A DNA stretch of 64,000 nucleotides from an uncultured Ruminiclostridium sp. (lineage in GTDB: Bacteria > Bacillota > Clostridia > Oscillospirales > Ruminococcaceae). The stretch covers positions 1 through 64,000 of the forward strand of contig CANRGJ010000008.1 of NCBI GenBank assembly GCA_947630175.1, in the 5' to 3' direction. Below, piece after piece: positions 34,279 through 42,964 of this stretch (its first letter is position 1; the number at the start of each line of letters is the position of its first letter). Below the pieces are notes generated by a model. That model had not been told where the DNA came from and made no database searches. It saw only the letters and a list, made by a program, of their open reading frames with translations. A program made the position numbers and the translations under genes.

Positions 34279-35166
34279 ATGGCAGTAAAAAAGAGAAGAA
34301 GCAACTGGTATATTTATCTGATAACCTTTGTTGCGGCTGCGGCGATAGCAGCAATGGGACTTTCAATTTTCTGGGACATACTCTTTCCCCCAAAGACCCA
34401 CACCTACACCGGCGGGATAAGCAGCGACCGCCCCGGCGCGGAAAACAATATGACCACGCTTTATATGCTGGCGGAGCAGGCGGCGTCAGTGCCGAACCGC
34501 TTTATGATAGTGCGGTATCAGCCTGCCGACGACGCAGTGATATGCATACCCCTAAGATCGGAGCTTGTCGCCTCGGCGTCGGGAGGAAAAACGGGAACGC
34601 TGACCCAGCTTTATTCCTCAGGCGGAGTCCAGGCGGTGCTCCAGGGAGTACAAAACACTGTTGGCGTCACCTGCGACAGCTACGTGAAGTTTGACCGCGA
34701 CAGCTTTATCTCAATGGCGGACGCTATCGGAAAGGTGCAGGTGAGCCTGCCCTACGACGTATTTGCCGCCGACGGTAGCGTGCTGTTCGAGGCGGGAAAT
34801 CACCAGATGAACGGCAACGACCTTTACACCTATATAAATTACGACAACGTAAATTACGGCGAGGATTATCAGAGCCTTGTGCTTGGCTCGGTCGCCGTTT
34901 CAATAGCAAACAGCAATCTTCACGGGCTTTCCGCCACAGTCCTTCAAAGCTATTTTTCCCGCTTAATGAACACGGTGGACACCGATATCACCCTTGAGGA
35001 CTACACCTCAAGACAGCAGGCGTTCCTGTTCACCAGCGTGGAAAGCTATAATCCCGGGCAGTATTACATTCCCTACGGAGAGCTTGCCGACGGGCAGTTC
35101 ACCCTTTCTCCCGACTGCAAGCTGACCATTTCCCAGCGCCTCAAGCTGGACGAGGAAGAAAAGTAA
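34279..35166 (+). CDS. Divergent LytR-CpsA-Psr (LCP)-like membrane protein
   Basis: A 295-residue protein with one N-terminal helix (about 10-32) and an extracytoplasmic domain. The layout, with FMIVRYQPADDAVICIPL, GGVQAVLQGVQNTVGVTCDSYVKFD and the LPYDVF...GNHQMNG segment, follows LCP phosphotransferases, which attach polymers to peptidoglycan. The usual IPRD after the first strand is replaced by IPLRSE, so a metal/pyrophosphate ligand may be missing. It may be an inactive or regulatory member. It is followed 13 bases later by rimM. Confidence 0.7.
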   Translation: MAVKKRRSNWYIYLITFVAAAAIAAMGLSIFWDILFPPKTHTYTGGISSDRPGAENNMTTLYMLAEQAASVPNRFMIVRYQPADDAVICIPLRSELVASASGGKTGTLTQLYSSGGVQAVLQGVQNTVGVTCDSYVKFDRDSFISMADAIGKVQVSLPYDVFAADGSVLFEAGNHQMNGNDLYTYINYDNVNYGEDYQSLVLGSVAVSIANSNLHGLSATVLQSYFSRLMNTVDTDITLEDYTSRQQAFLFTSVESYNPGQYYIPYGELADGQFTLSPDCKLTISQRLKLDEEEK

Positions 35167-35179
35167 GGACGGTGAGCCG

Positions 35180-35713
35180 ATGAAAAAACGCTTTCTTGAA
35201 GCGGCAAAGCTCACCAAGACAGTGGGACTGCGGGGCGAGCTGAGAGCGCAGCTTTACTGTGACGACTGTTCCTTGCTGACGGAATTTGACCTTTATCTGG
35301 GAAAAGAGCATACCCCTGTAACGGTGACCTCCGCCGTTGCGCTGAAAAACGATATGTGCAGAGTCAAGATAAAGGGGATAAACACCGTTGAGGAGGCTCA
35401 ACCCCTGGCAGGAAAAATGCTATATCTGGACAGGGAGGACGCCCAGCTGCCCCCCGACACCTGGTTTATTGCGGATATAATAGGGCTTCCCGTTTACGAC
35501 ATCGACAGCGGCGTTAGGTACGGCGTTATCGACGAGGTACTGCAAAACGGTCCCACCGACGTATATTCCATAAAAACGGAGAGGGGAAAGCAACTTCTTT
35601 TCCCCGCTATCCCCGAAGTGCTTGTAAATGTTGATATAGATGGGGAGAAGATACAGATACGCCCGCTGGAGGGCTTGTTTGACGAGGATAACGAGAGCGA
35701 TAATGAGAATTGA
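35180..35713 (+). CDS. rimM: 16S rRNA processing protein RimM
   Basis: A 177-residue 30S maturation factor. The N-terminal RimM barrel starts AAKLTKTVGLRGELRA, and the C-terminal PRC-barrel has the typical WFIADIIGLPVYD and LFPAIPEVLVNVDI. It helps assemble the 30S head, binding near S19. It overlaps trmD by 11 bases, the common rimM-trmD pair. Confidence 0.95.
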   Translation: MKKRFLEAAKLTKTVGLRGELRAQLYCDDCSLLTEFDLYLGKEHTPVTVTSAVALKNDMCRVKIKGINTVEEAQPLAGKMLYLDREDAQLPPDTWFIADIIGLPVYDIDSGVRYGVIDEVLQNGPTDVYSIKTERGKQLLFPAIPEVLVNVDIDGEKIQIRPLEGLFDEDNESDNEN

Positions 35714-36386
35714 CATAGCTACCCTTTTTCCCGATATGTGCGAGGCGGTGCTGTCGGAAAGCATTGTGGGACGGGGCAGGAAAAACGGCTTTGTGACCAT
35801 AGAATGTCACAACATAAGGGACTACACCCTGGACAAGCACCGCAAAGTGGACGACAAAGCCTACGGCGGCGGAACGGGAATGGTGCTTATGCCCCAGCCC
35901 GTATACGACTGTATCATTGCCATAAAGGAAAAGGCGAAAGCAAGCCGTTCGCGGCTAATCTACCTTTCCCCCCAAGGGAAAACGCTGACTCAGGAGCTTG
36001 TGAAGGAGCTTGCGGCGGAGGAACATTTGATACTTCTCTGCGGGCATTACGAGGGGATAGACCAGCGTGTTCTGGACGAATTGCAGGTGGAAGAGATTTC
36101 CGTGGGGGATTATGTGGTGACAGGCGGCGAGCTCCCTGCGCTTATGCTTGCTGACGCAGTTACAAGACTTCAGGAGGGCGTTCTCCCCAACGAGGACGCA
36201 TATTCCATAGAGAGCCATTACAACGGCGTTCTGGAGTATCCCCAGTACACCCGCCCCGAAGTGTGGAGGGACAGAAAAGTCCCCGAGATACTGCTTTCGG
36301 GACATCACGAGAACATTGAAAAGTGGCAGAAACAGCAGTCGGAGGAGGTCACAAAGCGCAAGCGGCCTGATTTGCTGGAGGAATGA
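35703..36386 (+). CDS. trmD: tRNA (guanine37-N1)-methyltransferase
   Basis: A 227-residue SPOUT methyltransferase that makes m1G37 to prevent frameshifting. It starts MRIDIATLFPDM. The trefoil knot that binds AdoMet includes LICGHYEGIDQRV (here LLCGHYEGIDQRV) and IGDYVLTGGELPA (here VGDYVVTGGELPA). The longer in-frame start at 35640 lies inside rimM. The pair is coupled by overlap. Confidence 0.96.
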   Translation: MRIDIATLFPDMCEAVLSESIVGRGRKNGFVTIECHNIRDYTLDKHRKVDDKAYGGGTGMVLMPQPVYDCIIAIKEKAKASRSRLIYLSPQGKTLTQELVKELAAEEHLILLCGHYEGIDQRVLDELQVEEISVGDYVVTGGELPALMLADAVTRLQEGVLPNEDAYSIESHYNGVLEYPQYTRPEVWRDRKVPEILLSGHHENIEKWQKQQSEEVTKRKRPDLLEE

Positions 36387-36441
36387 GCTTTTTGTTGCGG
36401 TGATTTTTATGTGATGTAAAGGGAAAGCGGCGGCTTTACGG
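36387..36441. other. Spacer and left flank of repeat B
   Basis: No gene and no simple terminator for trmD is seen. The palindromic element that follows may serve that purpose. Confidence 0.4.
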
Positions 36442-36588
36442 GAAGAAGTGCGAACAGCGGGGCGGCGAAGCCGCCTTTTGTTCGGGCGCAGCCCGAACAA
36501 AAGTGCTGATTTTGCTTCGCAAAATCAGCAAGTCTGCGCACTTCGTGCGCAGACTGCGGCTTTGCCGCCCCGCCGTTTGCACTTCTTC
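36442..36588. repeat. Three-palindrome repeat element, copy B (inverted)
   Basis: A 147-bp element. The outer arms GAAGAAGTGC / GCACTTCTTC, and a GCGGGGCGGCG...CCGCCCCGC stem (36457-36474 with 36556-36573), enclose three palindromes at 36475-36503 (CTTTTGTTCGGGC core), 36504-36530 (TGCTGATTTTGC core) and 36531-36555 (AGTCTGCGCAC core). Relative to copy A the order is reversed. Each core differs from copy A by paired changes that keep the stem, for example TTTGGGC/GCCCAAA against TTCGGGC/GCCCGAA. Confidence 0.85.
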
Positions 36589-36803
36589 TGTTTGACGCAT
36601 CACACTCTCCGCCGCCTCTGAACCGCCATTCTTTACCTTTCAAGACCGATTTTCCGCAATTTGTCATATCTTGCCGACAAAACGTCCGTCTGACATCAGA
36701 ACCCCTTTGTCCGTGGAAAACTTTTGGTTGCCTGCAACATATAGTTACAAAAAACATTAAGCAAATTGCACAAAACTGAAATTTTAACAGCCGTCAAAGT
36801 GTT
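36589..36803. other. Gene-free region upstream of ptsH
   Basis: No ORF with an SD and no clear RNA structure is visible in this stretch. Confidence 0.5.
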
Positions 36804-36829
36804 GTTTTGTGAAAAAATAATCACAAAAC
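36804..36829. promoter_or_regulatory. Operator-like inverted repeat upstream of ptsH
   Basis: GTTTTGTGA and TCACAAAAC are nine-base perfect arms separated by eight A/T-rich bases, 24 bp before the ptsH -35 box. It resembles a Rex-type TTGTGA...TCACAA site, but the spacing is two bases too long. The binding protein is unknown. Confidence 0.45.
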
Positions 36830-36852
36830 ACAAAAAATCTTCAAAATGACAG

Positions 36853-36881
36853 TTGACTAAAATGATTTTTGGATATATACT
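36853..36881 (+). promoter_or_regulatory. ptsH promoter
   Basis: TTGACT (36853-36858), 17 bp, TATACT (36876-36881), 72 bases before the ATG. Confidence 0.75.
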
Positions 36882-36953
36882 GTATTAGTAATTGAAAAAA
36901 TATACAAAACAGAGAGAATATCTCAGCAAAAAATTCATACGGAGGAAACAACT

Positions 36954-37217
36954 ATGTTTGCAAAAGAAGTGGAGGTAAAAAACTCAGTCGGTCTGCATGC
37001 AAGACCTGCAACCTTTTTTATTCAGAAAGCAAATGAGTACAAATCTTCCATCTGGGTTGAAAAGGAAGAAAGAAGGGTAAACGCCAAGAGCCTTCTGGGC
37101 GTTCTTTCACTGGGTATCGTAGGCGGGACCACCATTCGTGTTATCGCTGACGGTTCGGACGAGCAGCTTGCCGTTGAGGGACTTATCAAGCTGGTTGAAA
37201 GCGGCTTTTCCGAGTAA
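36954..37217 (+). CDS. ptsH: Phosphocarrier protein HPr
   Basis: An 87-residue protein. The PTS phosphorylation site is H15 in VGLHARPAT. The regulatory serine is S46 in NAKSLLGVLSLG, the target of HPr kinase in Firmicutes. With both sites present it is a true HPr and not Crh. It relays phosphate from enzyme I to sugar permeases and, as P-Ser-HPr, helps CcpA in catabolite repression. SD GGAGG. It is followed by its own terminator, with no ptsI downstream. Confidence 0.95.
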   Translation: MFAKEVEVKNSVGLHARPATFFIQKANEYKSSIWVEKEERRVNAKSLLGVLSLGIVGGTTIRVIADGSDEQLAVEGLIKLVESGFSE

Positions 37218-37232
37218 TTTTTACGGCTTCAT

Positions 37233-37264
37233 AAGCAACCGCTCTGGGAGCGGTTGCTTTATTT
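37233..37264 (+). terminator. Terminator of ptsH
   Basis: The stem AAGCAACCGCTC / GAGCGGTTGCTT is followed by TATTTTA, 16 bases past the stop. Confidence 0.85.
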
Positions 37265-37276
37265 TAGAGGAAAAAG

Positions 37277-37987
37277 ATGAAATTCAAGGAAAAAAATAAA
37301 TTTTTGCAGAAATTTGTCGCCTGCCTTACGGCGGCTCTGCTGGCGTCGTCGTTTTGCGGCTGTTCTCCTGAGAGCGCCGCCTACAAGAGCATAGACGGCT
37401 ACGAGGAGGCGGCGAACGCAAAAAAGCTGTACGCCGCGCTTGACAGCGGGCATCTCACCACGGTGGACAATTCCACAGGAAATACCACAATGGAATTTTC
37501 CTTTATGTATCGCCCCGACGGAAACCTGATGTACAGCAGTATGAGCAGCGAGGGTGATCAGGTGCTGTACGAGTTTCACAACGGCTCAGAGATAAACCGC
37601 AGAGAGGGCGGCTCAACGGATTGGACCTTCATTTTGCAGGGGGAGGAGGGCTATTACACCTATACCCGCGACGACCCGCACCCCTACACCACCGAGGGCG
37701 TCATTTCCGTCAACGCCTACGCCCTAACCGACAGCAAGGTGGAGGACGCAGAGGGCGGGAAGAAGATAACCTTTTACTACGACCCCACTCAGCTTGCCTC
37801 CGCTTTGGCGGAGCTTGGGGAGCTGCAAAGCTTTGAAAGCACCATCTGGCTGAACTCCGAGGGCTATTGCTTCCGCCTTGACCAGAAAGCGGTGTTTGAC
37901 AACGGCGGCAAGGAGGAGGTTTCCGACTTCTCAATGTACATCGATCAGATGAATGAGATAACTCAGCTATCCCGTCCCGAGATCTGA
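37277..37987 (+). CDS. Predicted lipoprotein of unknown function
   Basis: A 236-residue protein. A basic N-terminus and hydrophobic core end in SFCGC, a lipobox, so it is an anchored extracytoplasmic protein. The mature part is strand-rich (FSFMYRPDGNLMYSS, VLYEFHNGSEINRR, WTFILQGEEGYYTY) and looks like a LolA/outer-surface-type beta sheet, but I cannot name the family. It has a start with SD GAGGAAAAAG. It lies between ptsH and the ribosomal cluster. Confidence 0.75.
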   Translation: MKFKEKNKFLQKFVACLTAALLASSFCGCSPESAAYKSIDGYEEAANAKKLYAALDSGHLTTVDNSTGNTTMEFSFMYRPDGNLMYSSMSSEGDQVLYEFHNGSEINRREGGSTDWTFILQGEEGYYTYTRDDPHPYTTEGVISVNAYALTDSKVEDAEGGKKITFYYDPTQLASALAELGELQSFESTIWLNSEGYCFRLDQKAVFDNGGKEEVSDFSMYIDQMNEITQLSRPEI

Positions 37988-38099
37988 CGCTTGTATATTA
38001 TAATAGTATATGCAGGTGGTTTGTAATAATTGCACAAAATTATCCAAAATTTGACGTGAAATTTCTACATGCAAATTTTGGATTTTTTTGAAAATACTG

Positions 38100-38128
38100 T
38101 TGTATTAAACAGGCGTTTGTGGTAAAAT
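38100..38128 (+). promoter_or_regulatory. Promoter of the S10 ribosomal cluster
   Basis: TTGTAT (38100-38105), 17 bp, TAAAAT (38123-38128) preceded by TGG. It begins a leader of about 360 nt before rpsJ. Confidence 0.65.
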
Positions 38129-38134
38129 ATCATT

Positions 38135-38494
38135 TGCACGACTGCGGACGGACGTCCGAGTATGTGCGGCAACTGCTTGATAATGCGATGATGCCGGAGG
38201 TTGCGGCACCATGCCGGTAATTTCGGCGGAGTATGTTCGCTCTCGAAGCGGGCGGAAACAAAGCGTTCAGAGCAGACGAGCCTTCATAAACCGATAAATA
38301 CAGTCCGAAAGGAGCGCAGGCTTTGCAGGGAAGGACCCGCATTAAGCGGATACCCCCGTTGCCGTTCCGACGGACGCATTTTAAGGGGAATAAAGAAACG
38401 CTCGGAAGCGTGTGCACAAGTTACAAACTTGCAAACGCTTTGTATCACTGCATTTATGCAGGTGCTTTCAATTTAACGAAAGGAGAAAACGAAA
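38135..38494 (+). other. Long 5' leader of the S10 cluster
   Basis: A gene-free 360-nt leader with several local stems, for example GGACGGACGTCC, GCCGG...CCGGC, CCGTTGCCGTTCCGACGG and CAAGTTACAAACTTG. It ends with SD AAGGAG. Ribosomal operons are commonly autoregulated through such leaders (L4 in E. coli). Which protein would bind here is unknown, and I do not recognise a named leader family. Confidence 0.5.
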
Positions 38495-38806
38495 GTGGCA
38501 GTTAAGGAAAAAGTCAGAGTTAAGGTAAGAGGCTATGACCACACCGTAGTCGACGCGGCGGCAGCTAAGATAGTTGAGACCGCAAAGCGCACAGGCTCCC
38601 GTGTTGCAGGCCCCGTGCCCCTTCCCACAGACAAGGAAGTGGTTACCATTCTCCGCGCCGTACACAAGTACAAGGACAGCCGTGAACAGTTCGAACAGAG
38701 AACTCACAAGCGCCTTATTGACGTGCTCAGACCCACCAATAAGACCATTGAGGCTCTTCAGAACCTGGAGCTTCCCGCAGGCGTTGAAATTTCCATGGAT
38801 ATCTAA
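38495..38806 (+). CDS. rpsJ: 30S ribosomal protein S10
   Basis: A 103-residue S10, first gene of the cluster. It has a GTG start with [21 protein letters not shown] at the start and the conserved hooked loop [36 protein letters not shown] are present. S10 also acts in antitermination with NusB in other bacteria. Confidence 0.97.
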   Translation: MAVKEKVRVKVRGYDHTVVDAAAAKIVETAKRTGSRVAGPVPLPTDKEVVTILRAVHKYKDSREQFEQRTHKRLIDVLRPTNKTIEALQNLELPAGVEISMDI

Positions 38807-38956
38807 CAGGTATCAACCTTTCGGAAATTCAGGGAGTTAAGTAAGCGGATATGAAAATCACATTTCACCCCGTTTACCTCTAACCAAGGCAGATACGCTG
38901 CACTTGGTCATGTTGCTCAAAAGGCAACCAATAACCATGAAAGGAAAGGTCAGAAA

Positions 38957-39589
38957 ATGACAAAAGGTTTAATCGCAAAGAAAATCGGTATGACACAGAT
39001 TTTCGACGAGAACGGCAAGGTCGTTCCCGTAACCGTTGTTGAAGCGGGGCCTTGCGTCGTAGTTCAGAAGAAGACCGCCGAGAACGACGGTTACGACGCT
39101 GTTCAGCTTGGCTTCGGGGATATTTCCCCCAAGGCGGTGAACAAGCCTGCTCAGGGACATTTCAAGAAGAACGACGTTGCGTTCAAGAGATTTCTTAAAG
39201 AATTCAGACTGGACGACACAAGCGCCGTAAACGTAGGCGACGTTCTGAAAGCCGACGTTTTTGCCGCAGGCGACGTTATCGACGTCAAGGGCACCAGCAA
39301 GGGCAAGGGCTTCCAGGGTGCAATCAAGCGCCACAATCAGCACAGACTGAAGGAAACTCACGGTACAGGCCCTGTTACAAGACAGGCAGGCTCTATGGGA
39401 GCTTGCTCCAGCCCTTCAAGAATTTTCAAGGGCAAGGGTATGGCAGGTCATATGGGCGCTGAAACAGTTACCGTACAGAATCTCACAGTCGTAAAGGTAG
39501 ACGCTGAAAACAATCTTATCGCAATAAAGGGTGCAGTTCCCGGTCCCAAGGGCGGACTGGTATGCATCACCGACGCGGTCAAGGCTTAA
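38957..39589 (+). CDS. rplC: 50S ribosomal protein L3
   Basis: A 210-residue L3. It opens [24 protein letters not shown]. The loop reaching the peptidyl transferase centre contains the [23 protein letters not shown] stretch. A 150-base spacer with two small stems (ACCAAGG.../CTTGGT and GTTGC/GCAAC) separates it from rpsJ, longer than is usual in this operon. Confidence 0.97.
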   Translation: MTKGLIAKKIGMTQIFDENGKVVPVTVVEAGPCVVVQKKTAENDGYDAVQLGFGDISPKAVNKPAQGHFKKNDVAFKRFLKEFRLDDTSAVNVGDVLKADVFAAGDVIDVKGTSKGKGFQGAIKRHNQHRLKETHGTGPVTRQAGSMGACSSPSRIFKGKGMAGHMGAETVTVQNLTVVKVDAENNLIAIKGAVPGPKGGLVCITDAVKA

Positions 39590-39606
39590 GGGAGGAGGAT
39601 TTTATT

Positions 39607-40230
39607 ATGGCAAAAGTATCTGTTTATGATATGAACGGCAAGGCTGTCTCCGAACTTGAGCTTAACGACGCTGTATTCGGCATCGAGCCCAGCGAAAGCG
39701 CAATGCATCAGGCGGTAGTAAATTACCTCGCCAATCAGCGCCACGGCACACAGTCCACACTGACAAGAACAGAAGTCAGCGGCGGCGGAAGAAAGCCCTG
39801 GCGTCAGAAGGGAACGGGTCACGCAAGGCAGGGTTCTACCAGAAGCCCTCAGTGGCGTCACGGCGGCGTTGCTCTGGGACCTAAGCCCAGAAGCTACACC
39901 TACACCCTTAATAAGAAAGTAAAAAGACTTGCTCTGCTCTCCGCATTGTCCTCAAAGACTCAGGACAACGAGATCGTTGTTGTAGACGCCATCAAGACCG
40001 ACGAATACAAGACGAAGACTATCGTCAATATGCTGAAGGCTCTGAACGCTGACGGAAAGACCCTTATCGTTCTGGACAGCGTTGACGCAAAAGTTATAAA
40101 GAGCGCAGGCAATATCCCCGGCGTAAAGACCACACAGGCAAACACACTGAATGTTTACGACATTCTCAATTGTGAAAAGCTTGTTATGGTAAAGGGCGCC
40201 GTTGAAAAGATAGAGGAGGTATATGCGTAA
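39607..40230 (+). CDS. rplD: 50S ribosomal protein L4
   Basis: A 207-residue L4. The long basic loop [19 protein letters not shown], which lines the exit tunnel, is intact. The start at ATG 39607 has SD GGAGGAGG. The in-frame start 45 bases upstream lies within rplC. L4 is the classical autoregulator of this operon in E. coli. It ends with a one-base overlap (TAATG) with rplW. Confidence 0.96.
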   Translation: MAKVSVYDMNGKAVSELELNDAVFGIEPSESAMHQAVVNYLANQRHGTQSTLTRTEVSGGGRKPWRQKGTGHARQGSTRSPQWRHGGVALGPKPRSYTYTLNKKVKRLALLSALSSKTQDNEIVVVDAIKTDEYKTKTIVNMLKALNADGKTLIVLDSVDAKVIKSAGNIPGVKTTQANTLNVYDILNCEKLVMVKGAVEKIEEVYA

Positions 40231-40529
40231 TGGAAAAGACAGTACAGGACATCATCATTCGCCCCATTATCACCGAGAACTCCATGGACGCGCTTGCTGA
40301 TAAGAAATATACCTTCGAAGTGCTGAAAAGCGCAAACAAGATCGAGATAAAGAAAGCTGTTGAACAGCTTTTCAAGGGCGTCAAGGTGGCAAAGGTGAAC
40401 ACTATGAACGTCCGCGGTCAGAAGAGAAGAATGGGCAGGAACGAGGGCTACACCTCCGCATGGAAAAAGGCGATAGTTACTCTTGCTCCCGATTCCAAGA
40501 CCATTGAATTCTTCGACGGTATGATTTAA
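40230..40529 (+). CDS. rplW: 50S ribosomal protein L23
   Basis: A 99-residue L23, located at the tunnel exit where trigger factor and SRP dock. It has [25 protein letters not shown] and the basic loop [19 protein letters not shown]. It is coupled to rplD by overlap. Confidence 0.97.
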   Translation: MEKTVQDIIIRPIITENSMDALADKKYTFEVLKSANKIEIKKAVEQLFKGVKVAKVNTMNVRGQKRRMGRNEGYTSAWKKAIVTLAPDSKTIEFFDGMI

Positions 40530-40548
40530 GTAAGGAGTGTGAGATAAA

Positions 40549-41382
40549 ATGGCTATAAAATCCTACAAGCCCACGACCAACGGCCGCAGGGGCATGACAG
40601 TAATTGATTACAGCGGTTTATCCAAGGTCGCTCCCGAAAAGAGTCTGCTTGAAACCGTAAAGAAGCACGCAGGCCGCAACAGCTACGGCAGGATAACCGT
40701 AAGACATCACGGCGGCGGCAACAGACAAAAATACAGAATAATCGACTTCAAGAGAAACAAGCTTGGTATGGACGCCGAGGTAAAGACTCTTGAATACGAC
40801 CCCAACAGAACGGCTTTCATCGCTCTGGTACAGTATGAGGACGGCGAGAAGAGATACATTCTCGCTCCCGACACCTTAAAGGTAGGCGACAAGGTAAGAA
40901 GCGGCGCTGACGCCGACATCAAGCCCGGCAACGCACTTCCTATGGCAAATATCCCCGTCGGTACCGTTATCCACAACATCGAGCTCCACCCCGGCAAGGG
41001 CGCACAGCTTGTGCGCTCCGCAGGAAATATGGCGCAGCTTATGGCTAAGGAAAACGGCTACGCAATGGTAAGACTTCCCAGCGGTGAGCTGAGAAACGTT
41101 CCCGAGAACTGTATGGCTACCATCGGAGTTGTTTCCAACGCTGACCACGCCAACGTAAATCTGGGTAAAGCGGGACGCACCCGTCATATGGGAACAAGAC
41201 CTACCGTAAGAGGTTCAGTTATGAACCCCAACGACCACCCTCACGGCGGTGGTGAAGGTAAGTCCCCTGTGGGCAGACCCGGACCTGTTACTCCTTGGGG
41301 CAAACCCGCTATGGGCTACAAGACCCGCAAGACTAAGAACAGCACCGATAAGTTCATCGTTAAGAGAAGAAACGGCAAATAA
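40549..41382 (+). CDS. rplB: 50S ribosomal protein L2
   Basis: A 277-residue L2. The N-terminal [16 protein letters not shown], the RNA-binding core and the C-terminal [22 protein letters not shown] loop, which carries the conserved His near the catalytic centre, are present. It is followed by a 190-base insertion-like spacer before rpsS. Confidence 0.97.
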   Translation: MAIKSYKPTTNGRRGMTVIDYSGLSKVAPEKSLLETVKKHAGRNSYGRITVRHHGGGNRQKYRIIDFKRNKLGMDAEVKTLEYDPNRTAFIALVQYEDGEKRYILAPDTLKVGDKVRSGADADIKPGNALPMANIPVGTVIHNIELHPGKGAQLVRSAGNMAQLMAKENGYAMVRLPSGELRNVPENCMATIGVVSNADHANVNLGKAGRTRHMGTRPTVRGSVMNPNDHPHGGGEGKSPVGRPGPVTPWGKPAMGYKTRKTKNSTDKFIVKRRNGK

Positions 41383-41416
41383 TTACAACTACCGCAATTG
41401 TTAATAAGCACCGAGG

Positions 41417-41533
41417 AGTCTGACGGTACAGTGAAAGGTGCAGAGGTAAGGCTGATAATCCGAAGCTGAAAATTCAGATAAGCGCCGCAGGCGCACCTCA
41501 ACTTTCAACTGTACACTGTCAACTGTCAACTGC
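41417..41533. repeat. MITE-like inverted repeat inside the S10 cluster, copy C1
   Basis: The left arm has GGTACAGTGAAAGGTGCAGAGGT and the right arm ACCTCAACTTTCAACTGTACACTGTCAACTG, so the ends are imperfectly inverted. Small palindromes (GCTGAAAATTCAG, GCGCCGCAGGCGC) lie between. The words CAACTTT-CAACTGTACACTGTCAACTGTC recur in copy C2 at 50045-50181. It separates rplB from rpsS without disturbing either. Confidence 0.7.
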
Positions 41534-41574
41534 CTGTCGGCGCGTTAACTTGCAATTGAAAGGAAAAAACAAAT

Positions 41575-41850
41575 ATGAGCAGAAGCATCAAGAAGGGGCC
41601 ATATGTGCAGGAGGCTCTGTACAAGAGAGTTCTCGCCATGAATGAAACAGGCGAGAAGAAAGTTCTCAAGACCTGGAGCCGTTCAAGCACGATTTTCCCC
41701 GATTTCGTCGGACATACCTTTGCGGTACACGACGGCAGAAAACACGTTCCCGTTTATGTCACCGAGGATATGGTAGGACATAAGCTGGGTGAATTTGCTC
41801 CCACAAGAACTTTTAAAGGTCACGTGGGCAGCAAGACCACTAAGAAGTAA
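41575..41850 (+). CDS. rpsS: 30S ribosomal protein S19
   Basis: A 91-residue S19 with [14 protein letters not shown], the [30 protein letters not shown] core and the basic tail. It is on the 30S head, contacting S13 and tRNA. SD GAAAGG is 12 bases upstream, after the repeat insertion. Confidence 0.97.
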   Translation: MSRSIKKGPYVQEALYKRVLAMNETGEKKVLKTWSRSSTIFPDFVGHTFAVHDGRKHVPVYVTEDMVGHKLGEFAPTRTFKGHVGSKTTKK

Positions 41851-41863
41851 GGAGGAGTAACGT

Positions 41864-42199
41864 ATGGAGGCAAGAGCAGAACTGAAGCACGTTCGCATTT
41901 CCCCCCGCAAGGTGGGCATCGTGCTTGATCTGATCAGAAACAAGCCCTGCGACGTAGCAATGGCAACTCTCAGAAATACGCCCAAGGCAGCAAGCGAGCC
42001 GCTTATGAAGCTTCTCAAGTCCGCTATGGCAAATGCGGAGAACAATCACAATATGAACGTGGGAAGCTGCTATGTATCCCAGTGCTGGTGCGGCGAGGGA
42101 ATAACCCTCAAAAGAATAAGACCCGCAGCAAAGGGAAGCGCACATCGCATTTTGAAGAGAACATCCAACATCGTTTTGGTTGTCAAGGAAGCAGAATAA
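41864..42199 (+). CDS. rplV: 50S ribosomal protein L22
   Basis: A 111-residue L22 that lines the exit tunnel with L4. It starts EARAELKHVRISPRKV, and the beta-hairpin with ITLKRIRPAAKGSAHRILKRTS is intact. SD GGAGG. Confidence 0.97.
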   Translation: MEARAELKHVRISPRKVGIVLDLIRNKPCDVAMATLRNTPKAASEPLMKLLKSAMANAENNHNMNVGSCYVSQCWCGEGITLKRIRPAAKGSAHRILKRTSNIVLVVKEAE

Positions 42200-42211
42200 G
42201 GGAGGATAACA

Positions 42212-42964
42212 ATGGGACAAAAAGTCAATCCACACGGTCTCAGAGTGGGTGTCATCAAGGATTGGGATTCTCGCTGGTTTGCGGGCAAGGCAACCTTCGG
42301 TGATACGCTGATCGAAGATCACAAGATCCGTGAGTACCTGAAGAAAAAGCTGTACAAGGCAGGCGTTCCCGACATTGAGATCGAACGCGACGCCGCCAGA
42401 GTAAAGGTACACATTCACTGCGCAAAGCCCGGTATGGTCATCGGTCAGAAGGGCGCAGAGATCGAAAAGCTCAGAACAGAGCTGGAAAAGATGACAAACG
42501 GCAAGCCCGTGAACATCAATATAATCGAAGTCAAGAACCCTGATATGAACGCTCAGCTCATCGCTGAGAACATCGCATCTCAGCTTGAGGGACGTGTAAG
42601 CTTCCGCAGAGCTATGAAGTCCTGCATAGGACGCACTATGAAATGCGGCGCAAAGGGTATCAAGACTATGGTAAGCGGCAGACTTGGCGGCGCTGAGATC
42701 GCACGTACCGAGAGCTATCACGAGGGAACCATTCCCCTGCAGACTCTCCGTGCGGACATTGATTACGGCGTAGCAAGAGCTCATACCACCTACGGTGTTA
42801 TCGGCGTAAAGGTATGGCTGTACAAGGGCGAGGTCCTCAAGGGCGAGATAGGCAAGGAAAGAAACACCGAAAAGCCTGCAAGAAGATCCCGTGACAACCG
42901 TGATAACCGTGAAAGAAGAAATTCAAGACCCAGAACAGAAAGAAAAGAAGGGGGTAAAGAATAA
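42212..42964 (+). CDS. rpsC: 30S ribosomal protein S3
   Basis: A 250-residue S3. The type II KH domain has the [14 protein letters not shown] loop, and the C-terminal S3 domain contains [28 protein letters not shown]. After that comes a charged Arg/Asp/Asn-rich tail of about 35 residues with [10 protein letters not shown] repeats, a little longer than in many relatives. It overlaps rplP by one base. Confidence 0.96.
   Translation: MGQKVNPHGLRVGVIKDWDSRWFAGKATFGDTLIEDHKIREYLKKKLYKAGVPDIEIERDAARVKVHIHCAKPGMVIGQKGAEIEKLRTELEKMTNGKPVNINIIEVKNPDMNAQLIAENIASQLEGRVSFRRAMKSCIGRTMKCGAKGIKTMVSGRLGGAEIARTESYHEGTIPLQTLRADIDYGVARAHTTYGVIGVKVWLYKGEVLKGEIGKERNTEKPARRSRDNRDNRERRNSRPRTERKEGGKE

Noticed and set aside
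36804-36829. Rex operator assignment
   Set aside because: The arms fit TTGTGA/TCACAA but the spacer is eight bases instead of six, so I list it only as an unassigned operator-like repeat.
38201-38476. A 91-codon frame in the S10 leader
   Set aside because: No SD at its start and Arg/Ser-rich composition typical of a random frame in GC-rich structured RNA.
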